Positions 52,806 to 63,032 are shown, counted from the first letter of the stretch. The stretch is 64,000 nucleotides of DNA from Lachnospiraceae bacterium (GCA_009780115.1 WRAQ01000004.1:1-64000), one strand, 5' to 3'. Notes: generated by a model not told the origin, from the sequence alone. Numbers and translations are program-made.

Positions 52806-55800
52806 TCACGATTAAGTACGTTATATTCTTCGCATCGCATCTTTTCTAATACTTCATCGCGCCCAAGCGCGGGCAGTTTCCGCATCCGGTATCCGGGCAG
52901 GCCTAAGTCAAAGCCGCAAACATTCTTAAAGCTACAGTATTTACAGCCGTTTCCATCCTTATTTTCATAAGGCTCTTTGGTGATATCGCCGGCAATTATC
53001 TGTTGTCCCATCGTTTTTATTTTTTGGTTTACATAATGTGACAAAGTCGTAAAATCTTCCTGTCTTAAAATCCCGGAATTGCTGGTATATTCACCATCTT
53101 TTTTGCGTGCGATTGTATAACTAATGATTTGCTGTTAAAATCACGGTCAAGCCGCCTGATTATTTCTTCATCATCATTAACAAGCCCGGTCATTTTGAGC
53201 TTTTCCAACAGCTTTTCTTCAACTTCATCATAGCTAAGCCCCGCTTCGTCATTTAACATCGGGTCAGAAACATGATAATAAAGGACTGCCGCCGGAATAA
53301 CATCTTTGTCCGGATAGTTTTTTCTTATTTTCTCCAAAGCAACATTCAAATAAACTATCAACTGTAATTGCAAACCAAAATATAAAGCAGCAAGTTCAAA
53401 GGTTTTGTGGCCCGATTTGTAATCAATTACTTTGACATATACTTCTTTATCCGTTTCACAAATATCGATCCGGTCGATTTGCCCCCGAAGTGACATTTTT
53501 TCTTCCGGTGAAAGCAAAATATTTGCTGATTCAAGATTTTCTGCTTCTGAAAACGGCACTTCAAAGAATCCCGGCTGAAACTCACCATGTTTCAACTGTT
53601 GCCGCAACGTTTTCACCGTTCTTAACATAATCCGGTAAATCCGCCCAATCATCTGTTCATTTCTGGCACTGCCAAAAAGAATCGTTTCGCCATACTGGGC
53701 GGCATAAATATTAACCGCTTCCCTGAGGATACGTTCACCGTCTTCATCAGAAAATTCAAACCATGACAAATGTTGTTCTGCAAGTTTTCTTGCAAAGATT
53801 TCCAGCACCCCATGATAAACAATTCCCAAATCCGCCGATTCAAAAGCATATTCTTCTCTTTCCCGTAATGCAAGTCCATATTGCAAAAAATGAGCATAAG
53901 CGCAACTTGCATACTTTTCCAAGCGGCTGATACTGTTATTTAATAAACTTCCATAAAGTAAATCAGCGACTGCCTTAGTCAATGGTTGATGTGAATAACA
54001 GCGGAAAGCTTGCTCTAATAGCCCATCTAAGGTTTTCTTATATTTTTCATTTCTCTGATACGCATTGCCTAACACGGTCAATAAGCTAAAATTTGACTCC
54101 TGTTGGCTTGAAATATATTTTCTTAAGCCTATCGCAAAAGCATCCAAGCTATCAGCCAATCCAAAAATCTGATTAAAAGTTATCTCATCAGTAACTATAT
54201 TGACTTTTAAATCAGGGAAAAGTTTTTTCACCGTATCAATCAGATAAGAGGGGCGCAGACTTTTCCCCTCACTGTCAACCCGGGCATAAGACAGATATAA
54301 CCGCTCTGACGGTTTGGTCATATTCATATAAAGATATAATCTTTGAATATACATTTTCTGCCGTGGTGTCGGGGATAATTCCCACACCGACTCCTTCAGA
54401 AATTCACGGTCCAAGTCGGAAATCAAACCACCGCGGCTATTTCCTGCCGGAATATTCCCGTCATTTACTCCTAAGAAAAAGAGGGCACGTACTTGGCTTA
54501 ACCTAGTCCTTTCCATATCACCGACCACAATGCGGTCGATATTTTGGGGGATAGTACCAACTTTTATTTCCGAAAGGCCGGCATCAAAAATCTCGGCAAA
54601 TTCTTTTAGTGACATCGGTTCATCTTTTAGCAGACTATATATCTGGTCTAACAATTCCATCACCAACCGATAAATCTGGCTATATTCTTTAGCCCTGACT
54701 AAATCGCCATTTTTTGTGAAACATTCCTCATAAGCTTTCAATTTTTGCTGAATCCGCCCGGCAACAATGAAATCATATAAGGCTTTGATGATATCTCCGG
54801 CTGTCTTTAGTTTTTGCTCAAGCGGATAAAGCGCGGTCATCATCTTTTCACGGGTTTGATTCAGCGCCGCTAAAGATTCTGTCAGTTCATCCTCCCGCCA
54901 TAAAAACAAACGGCGGCTAAATTGCTCATTATATTTTTTCCGGCCTTTAATCCCGCAGCCAATCACATAATTTTCAAGCCGGTCTATTTCGGCAAAGGTT
55001 AAATCGGTAAACCCGCTCCGCAAAAAATGAAAAACAGCTTCATAATTGTAGTTTTTAATAATAATTTTAAGCGCCGAGCGGATAAATTCAGTAAAGGGGT
55101 TTAATAAGATACCCTTAGTTTGATCCAAATAAACTGGGATTCCATATTTATTAGCCTCGCGTTCAAGATATCCGTAATAACCATTCATATCACCTGTTAT
55201 TATTACAATCTCTCGATATAAATAACCCTGATTCATCGTTAGGTCTTTAATTTTTATGCATGTTTCACGAACTTCAGCAGCGATAGTTGAGGTTTCGGAA
55301 ATATTGATTTCCTTAGGGCCCGGTTCTTTAATTTCGCTATTTGAAACTGATTCAAAATTTTCACGATATGTTTTATGCGGATAACGAAATAAGAATTTTT
55401 CTAAATGAACCATACCACCACTTGCTGATATAAATCTTGGCGGTACTTCCGTATCAATATAAACATCATCTAAACGATTGATTTTTGCCTCACCGGCTAA
55501 CTTGCATAAGTCATTAACCATTTTGCCGGTTAAATAAAATAACGACTGTTCTTTAATTCCTGTAAGCTGAATCTTTGCGCTTACCCGTCTTTTTAAATAT
55601 TCTTCTTTTCCCATCAAAACAGAAACAATAACCTTGCCGGCAAGCTTCATTAATTCCTGGATAACCCGGTTTTGTAAGGGGGTAAAGCCGGTAAAGCCAT
55701 CAAAAACTACCACGCTATCGCGAATAAGGTCAGACTTATGTAATGATGAGCGAAGCAGGTCAAGAGTTTCTTCAGTGGTGATATATTTATCCCGGATATA

Positions 55801-56304
55801 TTCAAGAAAGGCTTCATATAATCGGTAAAGATCTTTTAACTTAGCGGATAAAGCACCTTTTTTCTCCGCATAAATAATCATTTTCTTTAGTTCGCCGGGA
55901 GTAATTGCATACTGCATAAATTCTGATATTGCCGATTTGACTTCGCTAATATAACCAAGCTTATTAATATTTTTTCCGATAACCGGCAACTCATTAGCAA
56001 TACCCGCTGTTATTTTACGAAGTACCAGGCTTTTTCCGGTATCGTCTAAAACTGCAAGTTTGCTCGCCCCTACTTCTTCAAAAATACGAAATGATAAACG
56101 GCCAAAACTTAATACCTCAATATTAAGAATCCCGCGGTTGGGGTGCAATTTGACAAGTTCCATTTGGGTGTGCATAGTAAATTGGTCAGGAACGATAATC
56201 AAAAACCTTTTGTTTGGTTCTTTGAGTGACCATTCGATTAAATCATGATTTAATTTCCAGCTTTTTCCAGCGCCAGCAGCTCCGATATAGAATTGTAGGC
56301 TCAT
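52802..56304 (-). CDS. addB: AddB, second subunit of AddAB, with a -1 frame change near the C-terminus
   Basis: Residues 1-1079 lie in one frame (53065-56304) and the last 80 in the -1 frame (52802-53044). Walker A is at the N-terminus (YIGAAGAGKSWKLNHDL), and the C-terminal RecB-like nuclease has DYKSGHK with RGQIDRIDI. The iron-sulphur cluster cysteines are Cys in KYASCAYAHF and CKYCSFKNVC in the shifted part. The change happens at GCA AAA AAG (complement of 53099-53104), a canonical A_AAA_AAG slippery heptamer in correct phase; slipping by -1 gives DGEYTSNSGILRQEDFTTL and joins both parts. A one-base homopolymer error would look the same. Confidence 0.9.
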
Positions 56305-56331
56305 ACGTACATACTCCTGATACCTGCAGTA

Positions 56332-57117
56332 TCAAATTTCACTAATCATTTCTTTTAAAGAAGGAAAAATAAAATGCGGCTTTATTTCGGATTTATCCGC
56401 ATCTTGTCTTGTTGCTTCACCGCTTAAAACCAAGATGCCCGTAAAACCGTTATTTACACCGGCATAAACATCAGTATAAAGCCGGTCGCCGACCATTGCC
56501 GTCCGCTCTCTACACGCACCGGTACGTTTAAGCATATAATTCATAATCTCACCATTTGGTTTTCCGACAATGTAATCGGGATAACGAAAAGACGAAGCAT
56601 GAATAAAAGCGTGGATTGCCCCGGCATCAGGGATAAAGCCGGTTTCGGTCGGACAATTAAAATCGGGGTGGGTTGATATATATGGCAGCCCCGCCCGGAC
56701 GAAATCACAGACTTTGCACATTTTCGCATAGCCAAGTGAAGTATCAAAACCAACAACAACAACTTCCGGTGCCTCATCAGTAAGCTTGATTCCGGCTTCC
56801 AAAAACTCCGCTATCAGCATTTCATTTCCTAATAAAAAGACTTTCTTTCCTGGATATTCACGGTGCAGATAATTAATCGTGGCTTGTCCGGAGGTTACAA
56901 TTTCGCTCTTTTTAACCGGGAAACCCATTTTCGTAAGTTTTGTGACATATACATCTGCATTTTTCGATGAATTGTTAGTCAGGAAAACATACTGCTTGCC
57001 CTGCTTTTTTAGTGCCTTCAGAAAATCAAGAGCACCGTCAATCCACTGGTCACCAAGATAGATTGTCCCGTCCATATCTAAAGCATAACAGTCGATATTT
57101 TTAAGTATTTGCGGCAT
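56332..57117 (-). CDS. HAD-IIA family phosphatase (NagD/AraL-like)
   Basis: 261 residues. HAD motif I is ALDMDGTIYLGDQ, motif II VFLTNNSSKNAD, motif III lysine in IVGKPNGEIMNYML, and motif IV MVGDRLYTDVYAGVNNGF. The C2-type cap lies between. Family members dephosphorylate small sugar or nucleotide phosphates such as 4-nitrophenyl phosphate or glycerol phosphates. It ends 27 bp before the addB start and may share transcription with addBA. Confidence 0.93.
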   Translation of the reverse strand: MPQILKNIDCYALDMDGTIYLGDQWIDGALDFLKALKKQGKQYVFLTNNSSKNADVYVTKLTKMGFPVKKSEIVTSGQATINYLHREYPGKKVFLLGNEMLIAEFLEAGIKLTDEAPEVVVVGFDTSLGYAKMCKVCDFVRAGLPYISTHPDFNCPTETGFIPDAGAIHAFIHASSFRYPDYIVGKPNGEIMNYMLKRTGACRERTAMVGDRLYTDVYAGVNNGFTGILVLSGEATRQDADKSEIKPHFIFPSLKEMISEI

Positions 57118-57239
57118 TGGGTTTATTTCCTTTGGAAGAGTTTAAAATTTCTTTGACATAGTTTAAATATATGATATATGCCCCATCGGCTCTTTAGTTA
57201 TTATATTATATTTAAGTGTTGAGGTCAAAAGGTATTTGG

Positions 57240-57274
57240 GAAAAAAAAACAGCAACCCTTGTTGGTTGCTGTTT
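57240..57274 (-). terminator. Terminator of the permease gene
   Basis: AACAGCAACC-CTTGTT-GGTTGCTGTT with nine T following on the minus strand. It is the only feature in 57118-57331 besides an AT-rich spacer. Confidence 0.92.
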
Positions 57275-57331
57275 CTACTCATAAATAACGCATGTTATTT
57301 AATTCTTGTCAAGTAAGTTAGTTCATTAAAC

Positions 57332-58663
57332 TTAAGCCTCTTTATCCATCTCATCATACGAATCCTTACCAGGCAGAATTGCATTCATAATAATACCAAC
57401 TAAGGCGCCGGTAGCAAGGCCGGAAAGGCTTATCGTCATTTCGCCGATGTGGAAAGAAATCGCACCGGCAGCACTATAATTAACACCAATCGAGAGGACT
57501 AGAATTAAAGCGGCAATGATGACGTTGCGGCTTTTCTTGAAATCGACTTGATTTTCAACGACATTGCGTACACCAACTGCGGCAATCATACCGAATAAAA
57601 TCAGGCAAACACCACCCATCGCTGCAACCGGGATACATGAAATCACTGCCCCGAGTTTGGGTGAAAAAGCGAATAATATCGCAAAACAAGCACCAATCCG
57701 GATAACACGCGGGTCATAAACCTTAGTCAAGTTAAGGACACCGACGTTTTCACTATAAGTTGTATTCGCCGGGGCGCCAAACAAAGCGGCAACTATTGAG
57801 GCAAGGCCGTCGCCGGTGATAGTCCGGTGCAAGCCGGGGTCTTTGATATAATTTTTGCCTACGCTTGAAGAAATCGCCGACATATCGCCGATATGCTCAA
57901 CAATCGTTGCTAAAGCAATCGGGGTAATTGTAATTACAGCAGTTAATAAAAGCCCGCTATTAATACTGGAACCGGTAAAGATAGAGAAAACCGTATAATC
58001 CCAAGCAATCGGAAGCCCAATCCAAGCAGCTTCGGAAACCGGTGTCCAATCAACGTTTCCGGTAACGATTGCCGCAAGATAAGCAACTACTATTCCGATG
58101 ATAATCGGGATAATCTTCATCATCCCTTTACCCCAAATATTACATACAATTATAACCGCTATCGCAAGTAATGCCAGCCACCAGTTATATGATGCCATAC
58201 CAATCGCTACTGATGAAAGGTTAAGGCCAATAGCAATAACAATCGGCCCGGTGACAATCGGCGGGAAGAAACGCATGACTTTTGTCACGCCATAGGCTTT
58301 GATTAAGGCAGCAACAACTAAGTAAACCAATCCGGCAATAACAACACCGAAACTGGCATAGCGCAGCAAATCTGCTTCACCGTTTGGGGCAATCGCGAAG
58401 TAGCCGGCCAGGAAAGCAAAAGATGAACCTAAGAAAATCGGCACCTTTCCCTTAGAAATAAAATGGAACAACAGTGTGCATAATCCGGCGAATAGTAAGG
58501 TCGTTGATACATCGAGACCGGTTAACGCAGGGACAAGAACTGTTGCTCCAAACATCGCAAACATATGTTGCGCACCCAGAACCACCATTTTGTGGGTCCC
58601 AAGCTGCCTGGCATCCATAATTCCATCGGAATAGTCAGGCGTATTCAGTTGTTGTTTACTCAT
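57332..58663 (-). CDS. NCS2 family uracil/xanthine permease
   Basis: 443 residues and about 14 helices. Family motif segments: VLGAQHMFAMFGATVLVPAL near the N-terminus, GLNLSSVAIGMA, TIVEHIGDMSAISSSVG (the conserved TM8 Glu/His region) and GAPANTTYSENVGVLNLTKV in TM10. The Glu in VEHIGD and the TTYSENVG motif favour a uracil-type (UraA) permease. Proton-coupled uptake is expected. No purine riboswitch is recognised in the 200-bp leader, which holds only short inverted repeats including AACTGAC/GTCAGTT at 58840-58863. Confidence 0.9.
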   Translation of the reverse strand: MSKQQLNTPDYSDGIMDARQLGTHKMVVLGAQHMFAMFGATVLVPALTGLDVSTTLLFAGLCTLLFHFISKGKVPIFLGSSFAFLAGYFAIAPNGEADLLRYASFGVVIAGLVYLVVAALIKAYGVTKVMRFFPPIVTGPIVIAIGLNLSSVAIGMASYNWWLALLAIAVIIVCNIWGKGMMKIIPIIIGIVVAYLAAIVTGNVDWTPVSEAAWIGLPIAWDYTVFSIFTGSSINSGLLLTAVITITPIALATIVEHIGDMSAISSSVGKNYIKDPGLHRTITGDGLASIVAALFGAPANTTYSENVGVLNLTKVYDPRVIRIGACFAILFAFSPKLGAVISCIPVAAMGGVCLILFGMIAAVGVRNVVENQVDFKKSRNVIIAALILVLSIGVNYSAAGAISFHIGEMTISLSGLATGALVGIIMNAILPGKDSYDEMDKEA

Positions 58664-58865
58664 ACTTTCTCCTCCTGTGAATATTATCCGTTACTGTTCA
58701 CGATAAAGCGCTCACCGTAACAATTATCCTTCATTTAATATAAAGAAAAAGTATTCATCCGTCAAGGAGTTTTTTATTTCATAAGAAATATGCCCTTACT
58801 AGACCATTTAGAAAGAAAATTGCTTTGCAATTCTCTTAGAACTGACATCGCAGGACGTCAGTTTT

Positions 58866-59222
58866 TCACTTCATTTTCGGTTTAAAAATAATTCCGGCTA
58901 AATACCCAAAGATTAATGCTGCCCCGATACCAACCGCCCCGGCTTTGAAGCCACCGGAAAAAAGACCCATAAAGCCGTCTTTGTCGATAGATTCTTTGAC
59001 CCCGTCCATCAAAACATGCCCAAAACCAAGCAAGGGGACTGTCGCCCCGGCCCCGGCAAATTCAATAAAGGGCTTGTACAAATTAAAAAAGCTGATTACC
59101 GCACCAAGACAAACTAAGATAACCATAATTCGTCCGGGCATTAATTTGGTTTTGTCCATCAATATCTGGATGATTACGCAAATCAGTCCGCCTACCCAAA
59201 AGGCATTAAGAAAATCGGTCAT
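58866..59222 (-). CDS. spoVAE: Stage V sporulation protein AE (SpoVAE)
   Basis: 118 residues from ATG 59222 (GAGGAGA upstream; the frame is open to 59243). There are three or four membrane helices with LNAFWVGGLICVIIQILMDK, GRIMVILVCLGA, GFGHVLMDGVKESIDKDGFM and FSGGFKAGAVGIGAALIFGY, the SpoVAE pattern. It is part of the channel that moves dipicolinic acid into the forespore. Unusually, no spoVAC or spoVAD lies next to it. Confidence 0.93.
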   Translation of the reverse strand: MTDFLNAFWVGGLICVIIQILMDKTKLMPGRIMVILVCLGAVISFFNLYKPFIEFAGAGATVPLLGFGHVLMDGVKESIDKDGFMGLFSGGFKAGAVGIGAALIFGYLAGIIFKPKMK

Positions 59223-59406
59223 ATTCTCCTCTACTTTTTCCAATCCGGCTAACCAGATCTTCCATTCGTACTCTATTTGTAATGGTTTCCGCTTCAGTAA
59301 TAACCATTTGACGTTCGAAATCGCTCATTTCGCCATAAGCGGCGGAAGCGGCGGTATTTGATGCAAGGCCAAGGGCTAACCCCAAAGGAATGTTCTCATA
59401 CTCCAT
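59206..59406 (-). CDS. Small protein encoded with spoVAE
   Basis: 66 residues from ATG 59406 (GGGAG upstream). MEYENIPLGLALGLASNTAA and SDFERQMVITEAETITNRVR resemble short uncharacterised clostridial proteins that I associate with late sporulation or small-molecule loci, but without firm family assignment. It overlaps spoVAE by 17 bp and so is translationally coupled to it. GCCTGCC/GGCAGGC forms a hairpin in its leader (59411-59431). Confidence 0.6.
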   Translation of the reverse strand: MEYENIPLGLALGLASNTAASAAYGEMSDFERQMVITEAETITNRVRMEDLVSRIGKSRGEYDRFS

Positions 59407-59559
59407 AAAACTCCCATCTGCCTGCCTTGGCAGGCGTATAATCAGGATTGTGAAAGATTTATCTTTCACATCATTTCCTCCATTTTAGTGGCATGGCACA
59501 AAATGCAGAGGCTATGAATAGTATGGACATTTCTTTGGGGTATTATACTTCGTTTTCTA

Positions 59560-60348
59560 CTATACTGACTCGATCCCTTGATCCGCAAATCTGAAAAGAG
59601 CCAGGTGTCCGGTCCCGCTGCTATTTTTTGAAGCATGGTTCAGCTTAACCGGATGCCCCGACCCGTTGACAATACGTAAAGTTGTACCGGCCGCAAAATA
59701 TCCGACCCGTGTCAGCACGATTTGCCCTACCGTCCCCAAATTAGAAGTACCGGCGACGGGAGAATTTTTATTTAATTCAATATAAAATGTGTTATCCGGT
59801 TGATTATCGACGTCTAAAGATAATATGCATGTTATTGAATAAAGCCCCGGATATAATATTTTGAAAGTATCCGAGCCATTATACTCGATACCTTCCCCAA
59901 GATATTCAGTTGGTGTTTCATTAAGGGGCGGGAACGTGACTGCGCTGCCGCTTGGTATGGTTTGTTTGCCTTTAATGTTGGAATTTATATAAGGCTGTAA
60001 TAATGGGCCGCACTCACCGTTGTCGCCTTTAGGGCCTTTTTCGCCAGGCTTGCCATCGTCGCCTTTGGGGCCTTTCTCGCCAGGCTCGCCATCTTTTCCG
60101 TCTTTTCCGTTATCTCCCTTGTCGCCCTTGTCGCCTTTTTCGCCTTTTTCACCCTTATCGCCGTCATCCCCCTTGTCGCCTTTTTCGCCTTTTTCACCCT
60201 TATCGCCGTCATCCCCCTTGTCGCCTTTGTCGCCCTTAGGCCCTTCCGGGTGGGGACAGCAAACATGGCAATCACAATCTACCAGGCATGGATTACACTT
60301 TTCACATTTACAATTCAAGTTGTACAAACAATTATTATTAATTGACAC
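59560..60348 (-). CDS. Collagen-like (Gly-X-Y) protein with Cys-rich N-terminus and C1q-like C-terminus
   Basis: 262 residues from GTG 60348, the start indicated by GGAGG inside the longer frame. Residues 1-35 contain ten cysteines (NLNCKCEKCNPCLVDCDCHV). Then come about 27 Gly-X-Y triplets dominated by GDKGEKG, with near-perfect DNA repeats at 60100-60240. The C-terminal 145 residues are a beta-rich TNF/C1q-like domain as in Bacillus BclA exosporium proteins. No signal peptide. Cys-rich anchoring plus triple helix suggests a spore coat or exosporium filament. The neighbouring spoVAE supports this. Confidence 0.88.
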   Translation of the reverse strand: MSINNNCLYNLNCKCEKCNPCLVDCDCHVCCPHPEGPKGDKGDKGDDGDKGEKGEKGDKGDDGDKGEKGEKGDKGDKGDNGKDGKDGEPGEKGPKGDDGKPGEKGPKGDNGECGPLLQPYINSNIKGKQTIPSGSAVTFPPLNETPTEYLGEGIEYNGSDTFKILYPGLYSITCILSLDVDNQPDNTFYIELNKNSPVAGTSNLGTVGQIVLTRVGYFAAGTTLRIVNGSGHPVKLNHASKNSSGTGHLALFRFADQGIESV

Positions 60349-60402
60349 TCTAAATACCTCCAATCAAAATTCGACTAAAATATACCTTTATTCTTATAAT
60401 AT

Positions 60403-61317
60403 TCATTTATATTCGGTTTTGATTCTTTTTTTTGACCCTAATTTTATCGGTAATTGAACTAGTACGACCGCAGCGAACATAATCGCACAGCCAACTAATT
60501 CCCGGCTGGTTAGGTTTTGATTTAATAATAGATAACCGCCGATAACGGCGAAAACTGATTCGAGGCTAAAAATAAGTGATGCAACCGAAGGGTCAGCATC
60601 ACGCTGCCCGACGATTTGCAGGGTAAAAGCAATACCGCTTGATAGAATCCCGGTATAAAGCAACGGCCATATTCCCGCGGTGAAATCGCTTATTATTGGT
60701 TTTTCTAACGGATAACCAATACTGACACATATTATCCCGGCAACTAAAAATTGTAAGCAGGATAAAGCAACCCCGTCAACCCGCGGGGCAAAATGAGCGA
60801 TTAGCAGGATATGGACAGAAAAGACAAAAGCGCAGATAAATATGTAAACATCACCGCGGTTTAATGTAAAACTTTCATGAATACACAAAAGATAAACACC
60901 AACAGCGGCGATTATAGCACCAACCCAGATGATGCCGTCAACCCGGCGTTTCAAAAAAACACCCATAATCGGCACGATAATTATATATAAAGTCGTGATG
61001 AAGCCGGCTTTCCCTACCGAGGTATACATAATACCAACCTGTTGCAGGCTAGTTGCAATACAAACAACAACCCCGCAGCTAAGCCCGGCAATAATTAAGT
61101 CTTTTCTTGTCCCTCTTTGGGTACCCCGCTTTTTCGCTATCCGGGCGCGTAGAATCGCTAACGGGGCAAGGACCGAGCAACCTAAAATAAACCTGGTCCC
61201 ATTAAAGGAAAACGGCCCAAGATAATCCATTCCGACACTTTGCGCGATAAAAGCAAAACCCCAGATTAGCGATGCACTTAATAATAGCACCGTGCTTCTA
61301 AATGTTATTCTTTTCAT
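60403..61317 (-). CDS. EamA/DMT superfamily transporter
   Basis: 304 residues, ten helices in two EamA repeats: LSASLIWGFAFIAQSVGMDY in the first, and VAGIICVSIGYPLEKPI, then SSGIAFTLQIVGQRDADPSV and ASLIFSLESVFAVIGGYLLL in the second. These transporters export or import amino acids or other metabolites; specificity is not predictable. The ATG at 61317 overlaps the shikimate kinase stop by 4 bp, so both are in one unit with ridA. Confidence 0.93.
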   Translation of the reverse strand: MKRITFRSTVLLLSASLIWGFAFIAQSVGMDYLGPFSFNGTRFILGCSVLAPLAILRARIAKKRGTQRGTRKDLIIAGLSCGVVVCIATSLQQVGIMYTSVGKAGFITTLYIIIVPIMGVFLKRRVDGIIWVGAIIAAVGVYLLCIHESFTLNRGDVYIFICAFVFSVHILLIAHFAPRVDGVALSCLQFLVAGIICVSIGYPLEKPIISDFTAGIWPLLYTGILSSGIAFTLQIVGQRDADPSVASLIFSLESVFAVIGGYLLLNQNLTSRELVGCAIMFAAVVLVQLPIKLGSKKRIKTEYK

Positions 61318-61844
61318 ATTAGTTTTTCACGTAATTCTTTGACTATTTCTTTGATACTCTTGCCGTCGCAATCAACAGTGATTTGGGCATATTTTTCATA
61401 AAGCGGTTCCCGTTTGGCATATATATCTTCCAAGGTCTCACCCTCTAAAAAAGCAACACCCCGTAACTCCAAATCGTCAATTCTTTTTGTGATTTCCTTA
61501 AAAGACAGCTTTAAATAAATAATATCCCCGATGCGGGTAAAGTGTTCCATTGCTTCATTGCCAAAAATGGCACTTCCGCCGGTGGCGATGACTTTATTGC
61601 GGGCATTTAGAGTTGCATTGATAAAGTTTTCAATCTCAAGAAAACCTTCCTGGCCGCTTTCAAAAAGTATTTCGGAAATTTTTTTACCGCATTTTTCTTC
61701 AATAATAATATCAGAATCAATAAAGCCATACTGCATTTTCGCAGCTAAGGCTTTACCAATGGTACTTTTACCCGCCCCGGGCATACCAATTAAAATAATA
61801 TTATTTTTGTAGATACGCAATCGCTTCGACCTCACATAACACAT
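61314..61844 (-). CDS. aroK: Shikimate kinase
   Basis: Up to 176 residues. P-loop IILIGMPGAGKSTIGKALA, the shikimate-binding Asp/Arg region GFIDSDIIIEEKCGKKISEI, and VIATGGSAIFGNEAM match the family. It phosphorylates shikimate at O3 in aromatic amino-acid synthesis. The ATG at 61844 lies inside ridA and has no RBS. A TTG at 61820, with GAGG 9 nt before it, may be the real start. No other aro gene is near. Confidence 0.88.
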   Translation of the reverse strand: MCYVRSKRLRIYKNNIILIGMPGAGKSTIGKALAAKMQYGFIDSDIIIEEKCGKKISEILFESGQEGFLEIENFINATLNARNKVIATGGSAIFGNEAMEHFTRIGDIIYLKLSFKEITKRIDDLELRGVAFLEGETLEDIYAKREPLYEKYAQITVDCDGKSIKEIVKELREKLI

Positions 61845-62190
61845 CCCGCGGCAGTTGCTTGACAGCTACACAGCTACGGGCTGGTTTTTCGGTAAAATAT
61901 TTTTCATATACACTGTTAAAAGCAGCAAAATCAGCCATATCAGCAAGAAAACAGGTGGTTTTTATTACCTTGCCAAAATCAGTGCCGGCAGCGGCAAGAA
62001 TCGCCCCCAAATTTTCACAAACCAAAGCCGTCTGCGCCAAAATATCGCCGTCTAATACTGCCCCTGTCTCCGGGATAATCGGTACTTGTCCGGAAGTATA
62101 AAGTAAATCACCCGCTATCACTGCTTGTGAATAAGGGCCGATTGCCGCCGGTGCTTTATCGGTTGAGATTTTTTGTAAACTATTTGCCAT
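61801..62190 (-). CDS. ridA: RidA family reactive-enamine deaminase
   Basis: 129 residues, full family length. AIGPYSQAVIAGDLLYTSGQ at the start, FGKVIKTTCFLADMADFAAF in the middle, and RSCVAVKQLPRDVLCEVEAI with the catalytic Arg near residue 105. It hydrolyses reactive 2-aminoacrylate and related imines in the cytosol. It overlaps aroK and heads the unit ridA-aroK-eamA. Confidence 0.95.
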   Translation of the reverse strand: MANSLQKISTDKAPAAIGPYSQAVIAGDLLYTSGQVPIIPETGAVLDGDILAQTALVCENLGAILAAAGTDFGKVIKTTCFLADMADFAAFNSVYEKYFTEKPARSCVAVKQLPRDVLCEVEAIAYLQK

Positions 62191-62228
62191 ATTATGTTCT
62201 CCTTATAAAGATAAAATTATACTTTTCT

Positions 62229-62396
62229 ATGCGAATACATTTAGCCGCAAGGCCGAAAGTGCGATTCAAAAGTATGGCCTTGAAAGATGTCAGTACTAGG
62301 TTTCGTATTTTGAAACCTCTGCTACATCTTTCACGGAGCGAGAGCGTTACATACGGTAAATCGACAGCTTTCGGCTATGCGGTGATAGTATTCATG
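62229..62396. repeat. Long imperfect palindrome upstream of ridA
   Basis: The arms ATGCGAATAC...GCCGAAAG and CTTTCGGC...GTATTCAT enclose GAAAGATGT/ACATCTTTC and the terminal hairpin AGGTTTC-GTATTTT-GAAACCT (62298-62318). It carries TCACGGAGCGAGAGC in common with 52656-52805. It fills the 240-bp ridA-spoVAB gap; no gene is visible. Confidence 0.75.
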
Positions 62397-62429
62397 TAAA
62401 TTAGTATAACATAAATTTGACCGGGACAC

Positions 62430-62921
62430 CTATAATAAAAACATTCCTTGCGAAAAATAAATCAAGCTGCCGATTAGCTTTCCTATGGCAATAAATACAA
62501 CCACAATCCCAATCCCCTCACGGAAACCCGCCCTTCGGGCAAAAATCGGAATTGAGTTAAGCATTTCGGCAATCGCAAGCGCAAGGCAACCAACAAACAT
62601 CCCGGCAAAAACCCCATAAGTAATACACAATAAATTCCCGCCAATATGCCATAATTCATAACTTAATCCGCCGAAAGCCTGATTTTTGAGAATCAAATCA
62701 CCTAATTCGGCAAATTTGGGGAATATGCTGACAAAGCCGCCAAATATCGTGCCAAAGACAACCATTTCTTCAAGAAGCATAGTATATCTTGCTATGCTGA
62801 ATTTGCCGGCAAAGCGCGGAATCAAACCGACTGTAACCAATACTGTAAAAACTCCGGCCGAACAAATAGCGCCGAAGCTAAACGCACATATTGCCAAAAA
62901 AATTTGCTGTAGAATCATCAT
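62430..62921 (-). CDS. spoVAB: Stage V sporulation protein AB (SpoVAB)
   Basis: 163 residues, about five membrane helices. VTVGLIPRFAGKFSIARYTM, then GVFAGMFVGCLALAIAEMLN and SIPIFARRAGFREGIGIVVV are the SpoVAB signature. It forms part of the SpoVA channel for dipicolinate in sporulation. It lies 97 bp after spoVAA on the same strand, as in other spore formers. Confidence 0.94.
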   Translation of the reverse strand: MMILQQIFLAICAFSFGAICSAGVFTVLVTVGLIPRFAGKFSIARYTMLLEEMVVFGTIFGGFVSIFPKFAELGDLILKNQAFGGLSYELWHIGGNLLCITYGVFAGMFVGCLALAIAEMLNSIPIFARRAGFREGIGIVVVFIAIGKLIGSLIYFSQGMFLL

Positions 62922-62950
62922 GCCTCCATATCTGCAAGCTCAAAGTTGCC

Positions 62951-63032
62951 GTATAAAGAGTACTCGCGGAGCGAGGTTAGTTAATCTTTGGTGTTGGGCC
63001 TTTGCCCAACGCCTTAGATTAATTCTTTATAC
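62951..63032. repeat. Hairpin element at the spoVAA 3' end
   Basis: GTATAAAGA/TCTTTATAC outer arms enclose CTCGC-GGA-GCGAG and TTAATCT...GTTGGGC-CTTT-GCCCAAC...AGATTAA. Same layout as 63724-63790. The right arm overlaps the last codons of spoVAA. Confidence 0.75.

Noticed and set aside
58664..58790. Purine-type riboswitch before the NCS2 permease
   Set aside because: The leader has inverted repeats but none of the conserved purine or PRPP aptamer segments that I could recognise.
60100..60240. Short tandem repeats as a possible CRISPR array
   Set aside because: They are in-frame Gly-X-Y codon repeats without spacers; no cas genes are in the window.
60020..60275. Long open frames opposite and out of frame with the collagen repeats
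   Set aside because: They are by-products of the repetitive Gly-X-Y coding sequence; the -1 and opposite frames stay open because of repeat composition.
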